The notes beneath the pieces were generated by a model. That model was not told the origin of the DNA, searched no databases, and saw only the letters and a list, made by a program, of their open reading frames with translations. This document shows, in pieces, positions 8,534 through 17,997 of a stretch of 64,000 nt of DNA; positions within the stretch are counted from its first letter, which is position 1; every line of letters begins with the position of its first letter. Source of the stretch: CAYZMS01 sp964479625 (lineage in GTDB: Bacteria > Bacteroidota > Bacteroidia > Chitinophagales > Saprospiraceae); assembly GCA_964479625.1 (NCBI GenBank), contig CAYZMS010000015.1:1-64000 (forward strand). Direction: 5' to 3'. The position numbers and the translations under genes are program-made.

Positions 8534-9893
8534 AGGATACTGCCTGGATGAGATCATATTGTGTAATAATATGATGCAACCCGGCCTTGTTGCGACAGAC
8601 CACTGCCGGCGATTGTCGGGTGATCATGTGACGCAACTGTGAGGTGGGAGTCTCCTCGTCCACCATGGGTAGGGGAGGGCTCATGATCTCTGCTACGGGC
8701 GTTTCCCCGGAATCCCCGGGCTTTTCGAATAGGTAATTCAGTACTTCTGATTCGATCAGAGAACCAATCATGGCGCCATTATCCATAACTGGCAACTGGC
8801 TGATCTCTCTTTCTTTCATCACCTGGAAAGCCTCCCGGATGGGGGTAGCGGATTCAATGCTAAAAAAGGAGGCATCCTTTTTCATGCTGATGAGGTCGCA
8901 AACGCGCAGTTCCCGGTTCAAAAATCCGCGTTCCCGCATCCAGTCGTCGTTGTAGATCTTATTGACGTACCGGCTGCCGTGATCGTGGATAACCACTACC
9001 ACTACATCTTCCGGTTGGAGACGGTCTTTGAGCTGGACCAGTCCGGCTACGGCAGACCCTGCTGAATACCCCAGCAACAGCCCTTCTTCCCGGGCCAGTC
9101 GACGGGCCATGATGGCACCATCCTTATCTGTAACCTTTTCGAAATAATCAATGATCGAAAAGTCTACATTCTTCGGTAGGATATCCTCTCCGATCCCCTC
9201 CGTGATATAAGGGTAGATCTCTTTTTCATCGAACTGGCCCGTCTCATGGTATTTTTTAAAGACTGAACCATAAGTGTCGACTCCCCAGACCTGGATGTCC
9301 GGGTTCTGTTCCTTGAGAAAGCGACCGGTACCGGAAACCGTTCCGCCGGTACCTACGCCCACTACCAGGTGAGTTACCTTGCCGGCCGTTTGCCGCCAGA
9401 TCTCGGGCCCGGTACTTTCATAATGAGCCTGCCGGTTAGAAAGGTTGTCATACTGATTGAACCAGAAACTATTCGGGATCTCCTGGCTGAGCCTGCGGGC
9501 TACAGAGTAGTAGGAGCGGGGATCGTCAGGCTCCACGTTTGTGGGACAAATGACTACTTCTGCACCTAATGCCTTCAGCAGGTCGATCTTCTCCTTGGAT
9601 TGCTTGTCGGTGGTGGTGAAGATACATTTGTACCCCTTTACGGCCGCCCCCAGTGCCAGCCCCATTCCGGTATTACCGGAGGTGCATTCGATAATGGTCC
9701 CTCCGGGCTTGATATCCCCTTTGGATTCAGCATCTTCCAGCATTTTGATGGCCATACGGTCCTTAATGGAATGGCCGGGATTGAAGGTCTCGACTTTCAT
9801 CAAAACCGTAGCCGGTACCTCAGCAGTTACCTTGTGTAATTGAACCAATGGTGTGTTACCAATAGTACTCAGAATATTCTTGTGGAAATCCAT
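8532..9893 (-). CDS. Cystathionine beta-synthase-type PLP enzyme with C-terminal CBS pair
   Basis: 453 residues. The fold-type II PLP domain has the Schiff-base lysine in PGHSIKDRMA (K44), the substrate loop TSGNTGMG, and the phosphate-binding GVGTGGTVSGTG. From about 330 two CBS motifs follow (SATPIREAFQVMKEREISQL and VAEIMSPPLPMVDEET). This is the architecture of cystathionine beta-synthase, which condenses serine and homocysteine in transsulfuration; in many Bacteroidota it is annotated as CBS or cysteine synthase. The HSIKDR and EEGLLLGYSAGSA segments favour the CBS branch over CysK. It is a single gene whose end overlaps the palindromic repeat. Confidence 0.88.
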   Translation of the reverse strand: MDFHKNILSTIGNTPLVQLHKVTAEVPATVLMKVETFNPGHSIKDRMAIKMLEDAESKGDIKPGGTIIECTSGNTGMGLALGAAVKGYKCIFTTTDKQSKEKIDLLKALGAEVVICPTNVEPDDPRSYYSVARRLSQEIPNSFWFNQYDNLSNRQAHYESTGPEIWRQTAGKVTHLVVGVGTGGTVSGTGRFLKEQNPDIQVWGVDTYGSVFKKYHETGQFDEKEIYPYITEGIGEDILPKNVDFSIIDYFEKVTDKDGAIMARRLAREEGLLLGYSAGSAVAGLVQLKDRLQPEDVVVVVIHDHGSRYVNKIYNDDWMRERGFLNRELRVCDLISMKKDASFFSIESATPIREAFQVMKEREISQLPVMDNGAMIGSLIESEVLNYLFEKPGDSGETPVAEIMSPPLPMVDEETPTSQLRHMITRQSPAVVCRNKAGLHHIITQYDLIQAVS

Positions 9894-10102
9894 AGCTATT
9901 GCTTTCTGATCATTTATTTATCCTAGAACAAGCCAGGGGCTCCAATTGATCGGGGGTTCTGGCGAGGTAAAGATCAACATTTATTTGGAGGAAGAATAGA
10001 TTGGTAAAGGCTTTAACCTGTGTTTGGGGTAGAGTGGGGTGTTTGCTTTACAATATTGAAGAGAAAGAGGAAAAAAGCCTTCAGTTTTCCCATCTTTATC
10101 CA

Positions 10103-10951
10103 ATGAAGGTCTTAAAACGCATAGCGCTGGGAATCGGCTTGCTCGTAATATTGGCAATCGCGTTTGGTCCTCTGCTGCTACGCTCCCTTTCCGATCTGAT
10201 CATTGATAAGGTCGAGCAGTTATATGGTAAGGAACACTGTGGAGCGTTGAACATTGGAGGAGCCAGCTTATCCCTGGTCCGTAACTTCCCCTCTTTGACG
10301 GTCAGTCTCCAAGGGATCAGCCTTACGGATACCCTTTACGCCGAGCACCCACCTATGGTATTCGAAGCCGAAACTGCCCGGCTTGTAGCCTCTCCACGGA
10401 AGTTGATCCGCAGAGAGCTCGCTATTCAAAAACTGGTGATCCGGAGCGGGAAGCTGGAACTGGACCAATTCGAACCCATTGTCAAAGTGGGGAACATCCT
10501 TTTCAAAAAAGAGCACTTAGAAAAAATCGAATTTGCCCCTCTGATCAATACCGTCAGGCTGGAAGACCAAACCATGGAAATTCCCCGTATGGAGGTGCAA
10601 TCCACTGCTTTCGGTTTGTTTTTAGGAGGACGCTTCGGTTTTGAGGACAGCACCAATCTCTGGATCTCTTTCCCCTGGGAGAATTTTAATAAACGCGATT
10701 TTGTCGACCCGCCGAAAAAGGAAGGTTACCTGGCTTCCGGGCAAAAACTTTTCGTGGAAGTCCGGGAATATCCGCCGGATAAAACCCGCTACTTTCTGCA
10801 CCTGAGCAACAAAAAAATGTTTGAGCAATTGGGGGATCCGGAGCTGTATCAGGAGGAGAGGGAACGGGTGTGGGCGTTTCGCAAACAACAAAAAAATGCA
10901 GCCAAAAATGGCCAACTCTCCACAGATACCATCCAGCAAGATGAACACTGA
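10103..10951 (+). CDS. Short AsmA-like envelope protein
   Basis: 282 residues from ATG 10103 (MKVLKRIALGIGLLV), with one N-terminal membrane anchor at about 4-24. The following part (LNIGGASLSLVRNFPSLTVS, then ISLTDTL and RLVASPRKLIRRELAIQKLV) is the typical AsmA N-terminal layout of bridge-like lipid transport proteins. Bacteroidota AsmA proteins are usually 800-1000 residues, so this is about a third of that length. It looks complete and not degraded, with a closed C-terminus. Its stop overlaps the MFS start by 11 bp, suggesting translational coupling. Function is unproven. Confidence 0.65.
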   Translation: MKVLKRIALGIGLLVILAIAFGPLLLRSLSDLIIDKVEQLYGKEHCGALNIGGASLSLVRNFPSLTVSLQGISLTDTLYAEHPPMVFEAETARLVASPRKLIRRELAIQKLVIRSGKLELDQFEPIVKVGNILFKKEHLEKIEFAPLINTVRLEDQTMEIPRMEVQSTAFGLFLGGRFGFEDSTNLWISFPWENFNKRDFVDPPKKEGYLASGQKLFVEVREYPPDKTRYFLHLSNKKMFEQLGDPELYQEERERVWAFRKQQKNAAKNGQLSTDTIQQDEH

Positions 10952-12128
10952 GCATCCCCCCTGGTATATCCTTCCAGTAATAGTTCTGGCACAATTTGCC
11001 GGTACTTCCCTTTGGTTTGCCGGCAATGCAGTCCTGGCTGATCTGCAAGCCGCATACCAGTTGCCCCTTGGGGCTCTAGGCGGTTTAACTTCGGCGGTGC
11101 AGTTGGGGTTTATTAGTGGTACTTTGTTGTTTGCCATCCTAACCATAGCAGATCGTTTTTCTCCTTCCCGGGTCTTTTTGGTTTCTGCTTTGCTGGGTGC
11201 TTTGTTCAATCTGGGCGTCGGGTCGGTTGTCCTGGATTATCCTTCCATTTTGGTGATGCGCTTTCTAACCGGGTTTTTTCTGGCCGGTATTTATCCGGTT
11301 GGCATGAAGATCGCAGCGGACTGGTATGCTAAAGGATTGGGAAAAGCCTTGGGGTACCTGGTGGGTGCCCTGGTACTGGGAACCGCTTTTCCCCACTTTT
11401 TGCGCTACTATGGGGCTGACCTATCCTGGACGTTCGTATTGCAGGGGGCTTCCCTGCTGGCGGTTTTAGGTGGACTGGCCATCGGGGTATTCGTCCCGGA
11501 CGGCCCAGGTCGGAAGCCCGGTAGAGGATTTAACCCGGTAGCTATTGTGGAGGTCTTTCGCTATCCCGACTTCCGTTCTGCAGCGCTGGGGTATTTCGGG
11601 CATATGTGGGAGTTGTACGCTTTTTGGGCTTTTGTGCCTTTCATCCTTGCCAGCCGTTTTCCCGCTATGCAGGAGTCAACCCTTTCGCTCTTTTCTTTCC
11701 TTGCGATTGCCTTTGGGGGGCTGGGTTGTGTTTTCGGGGGCTATTGGTCGCTAAGGCTGGGGAGTGTACGTATCGCCTTCGGTATGTTACTGGTTTCCGG
11801 ACTGTTGTGCTTATTTTCCCCGGCCTGGATGGCACTGGACTGGATCCCCTTCCTGCTGTTGCTCTTTCTCTGGGGCTTTACCGTGGTGGGCGATTCCCCT
11901 CAATTTTCCACCCTGGTTGCCCGTAATGTTCCGGCTGAACTACGGGGCTCCGCTCTGACCATCGTCAACAGCATTGGCTTTGCCATTACTATATTCAGTA
12001 TACAGTTGCTTACCTACCTCGCTCAATCCGGCTACGTACAGTGGATGTATGTAAGCCTGGGAATGGGGCCTTTACTGGGACTTGCGGCGGTGCTGAGGTT
12101 AATGAATTTGAAGAACTTTAATAAATAG
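10941..12128 (+). CDS. MFS transporter (12 TM), substrate unknown
   Basis: 395 residues from ATG 10941 (MNTEHPPWYILP). It is almost entirely hydrophobic, with the MFS repeat layout: LTIADRFSPSRVFLVSALLG matches the loop 2-3 region, MRFLTGFFLAGIYPVGMKIAADWY is the TM4-TM5 region, and a cytoplasmic loop with GPGRKPGRG separates the halves. Close in style to CynX/NimT-like or sugar-phosphate-like permeases, but no substrate can be read from it. The start lies inside the end of the AsmA-like gene (11-bp overlap), so the two are co-transcribed and probably coupled. Confidence 0.85.
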   Translation: MNTEHPPWYILPVIVLAQFAGTSLWFAGNAVLADLQAAYQLPLGALGGLTSAVQLGFISGTLLFAILTIADRFSPSRVFLVSALLGALFNLGVGSVVLDYPSILVMRFLTGFFLAGIYPVGMKIAADWYAKGLGKALGYLVGALVLGTAFPHFLRYYGADLSWTFVLQGASLLAVLGGLAIGVFVPDGPGRKPGRGFNPVAIVEVFRYPDFRSAALGYFGHMWELYAFWAFVPFILASRFPAMQESTLSLFSFLAIAFGGLGCVFGGYWSLRLGSVRIAFGMLLVSGLLCLFSPAWMALDWIPFLLLLFLWGFTVVGDSPQFSTLVARNVPAELRGSALTIVNSIGFAITIFSIQLLTYLAQSGYVQWMYVSLGMGPLLGLAAVLRLMNLKNFNK

Positions 12129-12265
12129 TAGTCCGACACAATGGAGAAAAATGAGTATTTATAGGTGCTAAAATGAACTCGATTAAAGCTTGTGCCAAAA
12201 ATTTTCTCTCTTTTAGAGAGTATGATTGTCTGATTAAAGAACACTTACATAAAAAAATAATCATT

Positions 12266-15200
12266 ATGTGGCAGGAACTAATAAGCGTTTTCCTCAGTGT
12301 AATAGTTGGTTTAAACCTGGCTAATGCGCAGGGGTTTGAGGGGTATTATCAATATCCTGATATTCACCAGAACACCATCGTTTTTACCGCAGAAGGTGAT
12401 ATTTGGAAGGTTCCGATAGAGGGTGGTCTTGCTCAACGGCTGACCACGCACGCAGAGGAAGAGCGATTTGCAGCCATCTCTCCGGATGGGAAGACTATTG
12501 CTTTTACGGCCAGTTACGAGGGGCCTTCCGAAGTGTACACCATTCCCATAGATGGTGGGATGACTACTCGTTGGACCTATGAATCAGAAGGTTCTATAGT
12601 AACCAGCTGGACGCCGGATGGAAAGATCGTTTATCAAACTTGGGCGTTCAACAAACGCCCCGATGAGCAATTGGTAACCATTAACCTGAATTCTAAGGGG
12701 AAATCGGTAGCTCCTCTCTATCAAGCCAGTGAAGGGGTTCAAAACGAAGATGGCGTCTGGTTCTTTATTCGCCCGGCCGACCATAATGATGCTGCCAAGC
12801 GCTATGTTGGGGGAACAGCTCGCCAGATCTGGAAATTTGATGGAAGCAATGAGGCTGAAAAACTTACCGTGGACCATGTAGGGGAAAGTTTTCACCCCAT
12901 GTGGTACGATGGAAGGGTTTATTTCATTTCTGATCGGGATGGTGTGATGAATATTTGGTCTATGGATGCCGATGGCGGTAATTTGAAACAACATACCAGG
13001 CATGATGACTATGATATTCGCTATGCCAATCTGGATGAGGGTAAACTAGTGTATCAACATGCTGCTGATCTTTGGTTATTGGATCTAGCTTCGGGCGAGT
13101 ATAATAAGTTGGATATACGACTGGCTTCTGATCTCGAGCAACTAAGAGAGAAGTGGGATGAGAACCCTTCCCAGTACATAACAGCTGTCCACCCTGACCC
13201 AAAAGGAGAAAAAGTGGTCATTACTGCTCGCGGCAGGGCCTTTGTAGCCCCTGTGCAATCCGGACGATTCATATCCTTTACAAATCAGAAGGATGTTCGC
13301 TATCGGGATGCCGTATTTTCTCCTGACGGTAAAGAAATCATCACCCTATCAGATGAAAGTGGAGAGTTTGAGTTTGTCCAATTTGCAGCGGACGGTTCCG
13401 GCGCAGTAAAGTCACTAACCGATGATGGTGCTATTTTAAGGTATCAGGGCATTCCCTCTCCAGATGGCAAATGGATCGCCTACTATGATTTGGATGCCAA
13501 TATGTATGTCTTGAATTTGGCAACAGGGGTCAGTAAAAAGATTTCTACCAATCAGGAAGGCATCCGGGATTTTTCCTGGTCGCCGGATAGTCAATGGCTG
13601 GCCTTTGTTCAGGTAGCCTTCAATACGATGGCCCAGATCAAAGTGTATAACATCATGGACGGATCCATTTTCGATCTGACAACCGACAGGGCCAATAGCT
13701 TTAACCCAAAGTGGAGCCCGGATGGTAAATTCCTGTATTTCCTGTCTGATCGAAGCTTCACTTCCCTGGTCGGCAGCCCATGGGGAACCAGGCAGCCAGA
13801 ACCTTATTGGGATGCCAGCGAAAAAGTGTACCATGTGGCTCTCAAAAAAGAGACCAGGTCGCCTTTCAGGGAAAAGGATGAACTCATGGAGAGCGAGCAA
13901 AAAGAGGAAAAAACCAAGGAAGACCAAAAGGAAGAAAAGGATAAATCAGGCGACCAAAAGGATAAAGTTGTGGTTTCCATTGATAAGGAAGGCATCCAGT
14001 CCAGGATCATTGAGGTGCCTATTCCCGCTGGTAACTACTACAACCTGTCGGTAAATGAAAAGGCCTTGTATATTATGGCATCAGAAACAGGCCTGAAAGC
14101 CAAGTCCCATCTAAAAGTAGTTAAAATATCCAACGAGGATATCAAGGTCACGGACATGGTCCCTGAAGTAAATGGCTTTGAAATGACCGGAGATGGAAAG
14201 AAATTATTGCTCCGGAAAGGAAGAGCTTACTATATGATTGATGCAGGAACAAGCAAGGTGAGTAAACTGAATGAAAGCCAGATCAGCCTGAAAGGATGGA
14301 AGTTTTCCATAAACCCGCAGGAGGACTGGAAGCAGATCTTTACGGATGCCTGGCGAATGGAAAGGGATTATTTTTATGATAAGGACATGCATGGAGTTGA
14401 CTGGGACGCTGTTTATGAAAAATATTTCCTTTTGGTTGAGCGGGTGACCACCAGAAATGAGTTATCCGACTTGATCGGACAGGTGGTGGGAGAATTATCG
14501 GCCTTGCACACCGGTGCAGGCGGAGGCGATCGTCGTAATGACAATAAAAGCATTCCAGTAGCCAGCCTTGGAGTAGAAACAAGCAGGGATGAGGCCAATG
14601 GAGGGTTCAGGATCGACTATATCTACAAAGTAGATCCGGACTATCCCAACCAGAAATCACCATTAGATGACCCCTACCTCGACATAAGAGAGGGGGATAT
14701 TATTACAAAAGTAAATGGAAGGGATGCGCTATCAGCGCTGGACTTAGGGGAGTTGATACGAGATCAGGTCGGTAAACAAGTCCGGCTAAGTCTGAAAAGA
14801 GGATCTGACAACCGGGATGTCATCGTAGAGCCAACTGGAAGTGAATATGCACTACGATACGGCGACTGGGAGTATGGAAATCGCCTGAAGGTGGAAAAGG
14901 AAAGTGAGGATCAAATCGGTTACCTGCACCTTAGAGCAATGGGACGCGGAGACATCAGCCAGTTTTATCGCGAGTTTTATCCCGTCTTTAACCGAAAAGG
15001 TCTGATTGTCGATGTCCGGTACAATTGGGGTGGGAATATTGACGCTATCATTCTCGAAAAACTGATGAGAAAGGCCTGGATGTATTGGAAAGGAAGATCG
15101 GGAGAACCCTACTGGAACATGCAATATGCCTTTAGAGGGCATATGGTGGTATTGGTCAATGAAAATACTTATTCGGATGGCGAGGCCTTTGCTGAAGGCT

Positions 15201-15535
15201 TCAAAAGGCTCGGACTGGGCACCACCATCGGTACCCGGACCTGGGGCGGTCAGATATGGTTGAATAGTGACAATCGCCTAACTGACAACGGTCTGGCCAG
15301 AGCCCCTATGTTTGGTGTGTACGGCCCGGAAGGAAAATGGTTGATAGAAGGTCAGGGTTTTGTTCCGGATATTGAATTGGACAACCTGCCGCATGAAACC
15401 TTTAATGGGGAAGACGCCCAACTGGATGCAGCCATTAAGCTGTTAAAGGAAAAGATCTCAGCAGACCCCAGAGACGTGCCCCCAGTTCCTGATTACCCGG
15501 ATAAGTCCTTTAAGAATAATCGAAAGAAGGAATAA
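12266..15535 (+). CDS. Secreted tricorn-type S41 protease
   Basis: 1089 residues from ATG 12266, giving a signal peptide (MWQELISVFLSVIVGLNLAN, then AQG). The longer frame from 12173 would hide this signal and is rejected. Two N-terminal propellers (about 25-600) carry the SPDGKTIAFTAS, SPDGKEI and SPDSQWLAFV type repeats. A Lys/Glu-rich linker follows near 540-570. A PDZ domain (about 810-880) and the S41 catalytic core come last: LSALHTGAGGG (H748) and ENTYSDGEAFAEGFK (S970). Tricorn peptidases degrade oligopeptides; archaeal tricorn is cytosolic, while this one is predicted to be exported, as is usual in Bacteroidota. No operon partner. Confidence 0.92.
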   Translation: MWQELISVFLSVIVGLNLANAQGFEGYYQYPDIHQNTIVFTAEGDIWKVPIEGGLAQRLTTHAEEERFAAISPDGKTIAFTASYEGPSEVYTIPIDGGMTTRWTYESEGSIVTSWTPDGKIVYQTWAFNKRPDEQLVTINLNSKGKSVAPLYQASEGVQNEDGVWFFIRPADHNDAAKRYVGGTARQIWKFDGSNEAEKLTVDHVGESFHPMWYDGRVYFISDRDGVMNIWSMDADGGNLKQHTRHDDYDIRYANLDEGKLVYQHAADLWLLDLASGEYNKLDIRLASDLEQLREKWDENPSQYITAVHPDPKGEKVVITARGRAFVAPVQSGRFISFTNQKDVRYRDAVFSPDGKEIITLSDESGEFEFVQFAADGSGAVKSLTDDGAILRYQGIPSPDGKWIAYYDLDANMYVLNLATGVSKKISTNQEGIRDFSWSPDSQWLAFVQVAFNTMAQIKVYNIMDGSIFDLTTDRANSFNPKWSPDGKFLYFLSDRSFTSLVGSPWGTRQPEPYWDASEKVYHVALKKETRSPFREKDELMESEQKEEKTKEDQKEEKDKSGDQKDKVVVSIDKEGIQSRIIEVPIPAGNYYNLSVNEKALYIMASETGLKAKSHLKVVKISNEDIKVTDMVPEVNGFEMTGDGKKLLLRKGRAYYMIDAGTSKVSKLNESQISLKGWKFSINPQEDWKQIFTDAWRMERDYFYDKDMHGVDWDAVYEKYFLLVERVTTRNELSDLIGQVVGELSALHTGAGGGDRRNDNKSIPVASLGVETSRDEANGGFRIDYIYKVDPDYPNQKSPLDDPYLDIREGDIITKVNGRDALSALDLGELIRDQVGKQVRLSLKRGSDNRDVIVEPTGSEYALRYGDWEYGNRLKVEKESEDQIGYLHLRAMGRGDISQFYREFYPVFNRKGLIVDVRYNWGGNIDAIILEKLMRKAWMYWKGRSGEPYWNMQYAFRGHMVVLVNENTYSDGEAFAEGFKRLGLGTTIGTRTWGGQIWLNSDNRLTDNGLARAPMFGVYGPEGKWLIEGQGFVPDIELDNLPHETFNGEDAQLDAAIKLLKEKISADPRDVPPVPDYPDKSFKNNRKKE

Positions 15536-15540
15536 TTGGA

Positions 15541-15574
15541 AACCCAGGACGATGACCATCGTCCTGGGTTTTTA
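15541..15574. terminator. Bidirectional terminator between tricorn and SnoaL genes
   Basis: AACCCAGGACGATG pairs with CATCGTCCTGGGTT (14-bp perfect stem, 2-nt loop), followed by TTTA on the plus strand, and the A-rich start gives Ts on the minus strand. It sits between convergent genes. Confidence 0.85.
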
Positions 15575-15591
15575 CTTAGAAGCCTGATAGA

Positions 15592-16494
15592 TTACCTAAA
15601 CCTGAACATTCCATTAGCATTGGCCAGGCTTTCCGTAGGGATTTCCTGGATCACATCCCAATGTTCAACCACCATATCGTCAGCAATGCGGAAGAGGTCA
15701 TAAAAAACTTGCTGCTTCCCATTCCATTCTCCTTCACTTACGGTGAGTACGAAATTTCCCTCACCAAGTACTTTATGAATAGTTTGGTATTTGAACATGT
15801 TGTTTTGAGCACTCAGGCTTTCTACTGCTTCGATAATGCCATCCAGCCCATCCTTAATACCGGGATTGTGTTGGTCGTATTGTTCGGCACTGATATAATC
15901 AGCCATCTTGTCGGGGTTTTTCCCCATGAGGATATCCTCTACCAAAGCCTTGGCTAAAGCTTTATTTTTTTCTGTTTTGTCCAGGTCTTCTATGGTGGTG
16001 GGGCCATCGGTTTGCGTCCTCCCACTTGCCGTTTCGGAAACTAAGGGAGTCATGGCGTCCCAATGTTCAGCAACTTTACCATTTTCATCCAAACGGATAA
16101 TATCAAAGGATACCATCTCGTTAGCACCGAAGGGTTTGGCATTTCTCCAAATATTGTGCATAAATACATAGTCTCCGTCCTCGAACATACGCACATTCTC
16201 AGCAGTAGTGCCGTTTTCCTGAAGTAGGGGTAGCATATCAATGAAGGGCTCCAGCCCGCTTGGGATAAAGGGATTGTGTTGAATGTAATCAGCATTGGCT
16301 AACTCGCGCATGCTTAAGGTGTCCGCTTTCATGACTGCACCCAGAAAGGTGCCAACAGTTTCTTTTTTACTCATTGTTGAAGTGTTTGAGGTTGAAATTT
16401 CAGTGGATTCGTTTTCGGCAGTGGGTTCCGTAGAGGTGGTATCGCAGGCGGCAAATGATAGCGCCACCACAAATAAGAGGGATACTTTTTTCAT
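15592..16494 (-). CDS. Lipoprotein with two SnoaL-like (NTF2 fold) domains
   Basis: 300 residues with a lipobox, LSFAAC (Cys17), after a short hydrophobic signal. Two copies of the SnoaL/NTF2-like module are visible. The first (about 45-155) contains YIQHNPFIPSG and VAEHWDAM; the second (about 175-295) contains YDQHNPGIKDG and VVEHWDVI. SnoaL-like proteins include polyketide cyclases and many small-molecule-binding proteins of unknown role; the paired His/Asp pocket residues are kept in both halves. It diverges from an HxlR-type regulator, which often controls such neighbours. Confidence 0.8.
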   Translation of the reverse strand: MKKVSLLFVVALSFAACDTTSTEPTAENESTEISTSNTSTMSKKETVGTFLGAVMKADTLSMRELANADYIQHNPFIPSGLEPFIDMLPLLQENGTTAENVRMFEDGDYVFMHNIWRNAKPFGANEMVSFDIIRLDENGKVAEHWDAMTPLVSETASGRTQTDGPTTIEDLDKTEKNKALAKALVEDILMGKNPDKMADYISAEQYDQHNPGIKDGLDGIIEAVESLSAQNNMFKYQTIHKVLGEGNFVLTVSEGEWNGKQQVFYDLFRIADDMVVEHWDVIQEIPTESLANANGMFRFR

Positions 16495-16572
16495 AAGGGA
16501 TACTTTATTACTTTTGATTTAAAAGCAAAAATAGAAAATCAACCTGCAAAGTTGAAGTACGATCAGGTTTAA

Positions 16573-16585
16573 TTGCAAAATGCAA
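16573..16585. promoter_or_regulatory. Candidate HxlR operator (TTGCA-AAA-TGCAA)
   Basis: A perfect 5-bp dyad with a 3-bp centre lies 23 bp before the HxlR gene, in the 113-bp space between it and the SnoaL lipoprotein. The position fits autoregulation or control of both genes. This is only a symmetry argument. Confidence 0.35.
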
Positions 16586-16607
16586 GTAATATTAACGGTG
16601 GGTTAAC

Positions 16608-17042
16608 ATGAACTTTAAATTCCGCTGCGATTGCCCTTTTACCTCAGCCCTGGATATACTGGGGGATAGGTGGATATTGGTAATCGTTAAACAGATGCTT
16701 GTAGAAGGCAAGGAAACCTTTAAAGACTTTACGGAAAGTGAAGAGGCAATAGCGACAAATATTCTTTCGGCTAAGCTCAAACTACTTGAGGAATTGGGTA
16801 TTGTCGTTAAGTCCAACCTGCCCAACAATAAAAAAACAAAGCTGTATCATTTGACCGACAAGGGATTGGCCTTAACTCCCATACTGATCGAACTTGCTAT
16901 ATGGAGTGATCAACAGCTGAGGGATATGCACCCTTCCATTCAAAATGGCTCAGGAATGGAATTATTACGAACGGATAAGGTTGCTTTTGCAAAAACCTTA
17001 ATCCGGCAATATCAGGAGAAACTGGCCAGGATTAAGGGGTGA
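16608..17042 (+). CDS. HxlR-family winged-helix transcriptional regulator
   Basis: 144 residues. The family signature is complete: CDCPFTSALDILGDRWILVI near the N-terminus with the cysteines used by redox or electrophile-sensing members, ATNILSAKLKLLEELGIVVK for the recognition helix, and KTKLYHLTDKGLALTPILIE for the wing and dimer helix. A C-terminal extension of about 40 residues goes beyond the common 100-120-residue form. Divergent from the double-SnoaL lipoprotein, which is the most likely target together with itself. Confidence 0.9.
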   Translation: MNFKFRCDCPFTSALDILGDRWILVIVKQMLVEGKETFKDFTESEEAIATNILSAKLKLLEELGIVVKSNLPNNKKTKLYHLTDKGLALTPILIELAIWSDQQLRDMHPSIQNGSGMELLRTDKVAFAKTLIRQYQEKLARIKG

Positions 17043-17136
17043 ATCCACAAACGAAAATCCATTGGGTGGTTCAGGAGTTCCAAGGATGGGAGTCCCCTAT
17101 ATCCCTGCTAAATCCTTATATTTAAGATTAAAAGCC

Positions 17137-17808
17137 ATGAAATTATTTCCATTTCTTTTTTTCGCCCTTTTTTTCTTTTCTGCATGTGACGACTCTGGGG
17201 AAGCCGTGCGCGAAACTACTGCTCCAGAAACAGAAACCACTGCGGAACAAAGGGTTGATGATGCCCGGTTTGTAGCGATTGGTTCTGATGAAGCTCTGGT
17301 AGCCACCGCCCTGATGGCTGCCCCGGCTGCCGAGCGTGAAAACTGCACGGTGATCGGGTACAACATGGCTGGTGATTTTGTCACTTTTAAAGAAGGGACC
17401 AACCAATTCATTTGCCTGGCAGACGATCCCAACAAAAAGGGCTTCAATGCAGCTTGTTACCACAAGGACCTGGAGCCTTTTATGGCTAGGGGGCGGGCTT
17501 TACGGGCAGAAGGGAAAACCGCTTCTGAAATTTTCGACATCCGGGAGCAGGAAGCCAAAGCTGGTGACCTGGATATGGGGAAACCCGGATCTACCCTACA
17601 CATTTATTATGGTCCGGAGGCCCGTTACGATCCTGCCAGCGGAGAAGTGGCTGAAGCCATTTATCGTTACGTAGTTTACATGCCCTGGGCAACAGCGGCG
17701 TCCACCGGTTTACCGGAATCGCCCATAGCGCCCAACCACCCCTGGATCATGGATCCAGGAACACACCGGGCACACATCATGATCTCGCCTTTGAATGAAG
17801 GGGAGTGA
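17137..17808 (+). CDS. Hypothetical lipoprotein
   Basis: 223 residues from ATG 17137; the signal MKLFPFLFFALFFFSAC gives a lipobox at Cys17. A Thr/Glu-rich spacer follows, then a compact domain with FVAIGSDEALVATALMAAPA, an acidic region around EQEAKAGDLDMGKPG and a C-terminus rich in His/Pro (APNHPWIMDPGTHRAHIMIS). Conserved-looking cysteines (Cys in ERENCTVIG, NQFICLADD and FNAACYH) could form a disulfide. I do not recognise the family. It lies 94 bp after the HxlR gene with the same orientation. Confidence 0.7.
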   Translation: MKLFPFLFFALFFFSACDDSGEAVRETTAPETETTAEQRVDDARFVAIGSDEALVATALMAAPAAERENCTVIGYNMAGDFVTFKEGTNQFICLADDPNKKGFNAACYHKDLEPFMARGRALRAEGKTASEIFDIREQEAKAGDLDMGKPGSTLHIYYGPEARYDPASGEVAEAIYRYVVYMPWATAASTGLPESPIAPNHPWIMDPGTHRAHIMISPLNEGE

Positions 17809-17831
17809 GGTTTTATGTAGGAAGGATTTTG

Positions 17832-17903
17832 TGGTCCCACCAGGAATCGAACCTGGACCTTAGGCTCCGGAAACCTACGTAATATCCGTTTTACTATGGG
17901 ACC
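17832..17903 (-). tRNA. tRNA-Arg (anticodon CCG)
   Basis: On the minus strand the 72-nt sequence folds into a cloverleaf: acceptor GGTCCCA/TGGGACC, D stem GTAA/TTAC, anticodon stem with a 7-nt loop TTCCGGA (anticodon CCG, reading CGG), a 4-nt variable loop, T arm CCAGG-TTCGATT-CCTGG, and discriminator A. The 3' CCA is not encoded (ACAAAA follows). It stands alone. Confidence 0.93.
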
Positions 17904-17997
17904 GTAAGAACAAGCCTTACCAATCAAGGCTTGATTAAATGCGATCGCAAATGTACGGATTATTTAAGAACCATTCTAGCTCTGGCTTACAAAAAAA

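Noticed and set aside
10622..11209. 195-residue antisense frame over AsmA-like and MFS genes
   Set aside because: Lies across two genuine genes and has no recognisable motif.
12173..12265. Longer start for the tricorn-type gene
   Set aside because: It would bury the signal peptide that begins at ATG 12266.
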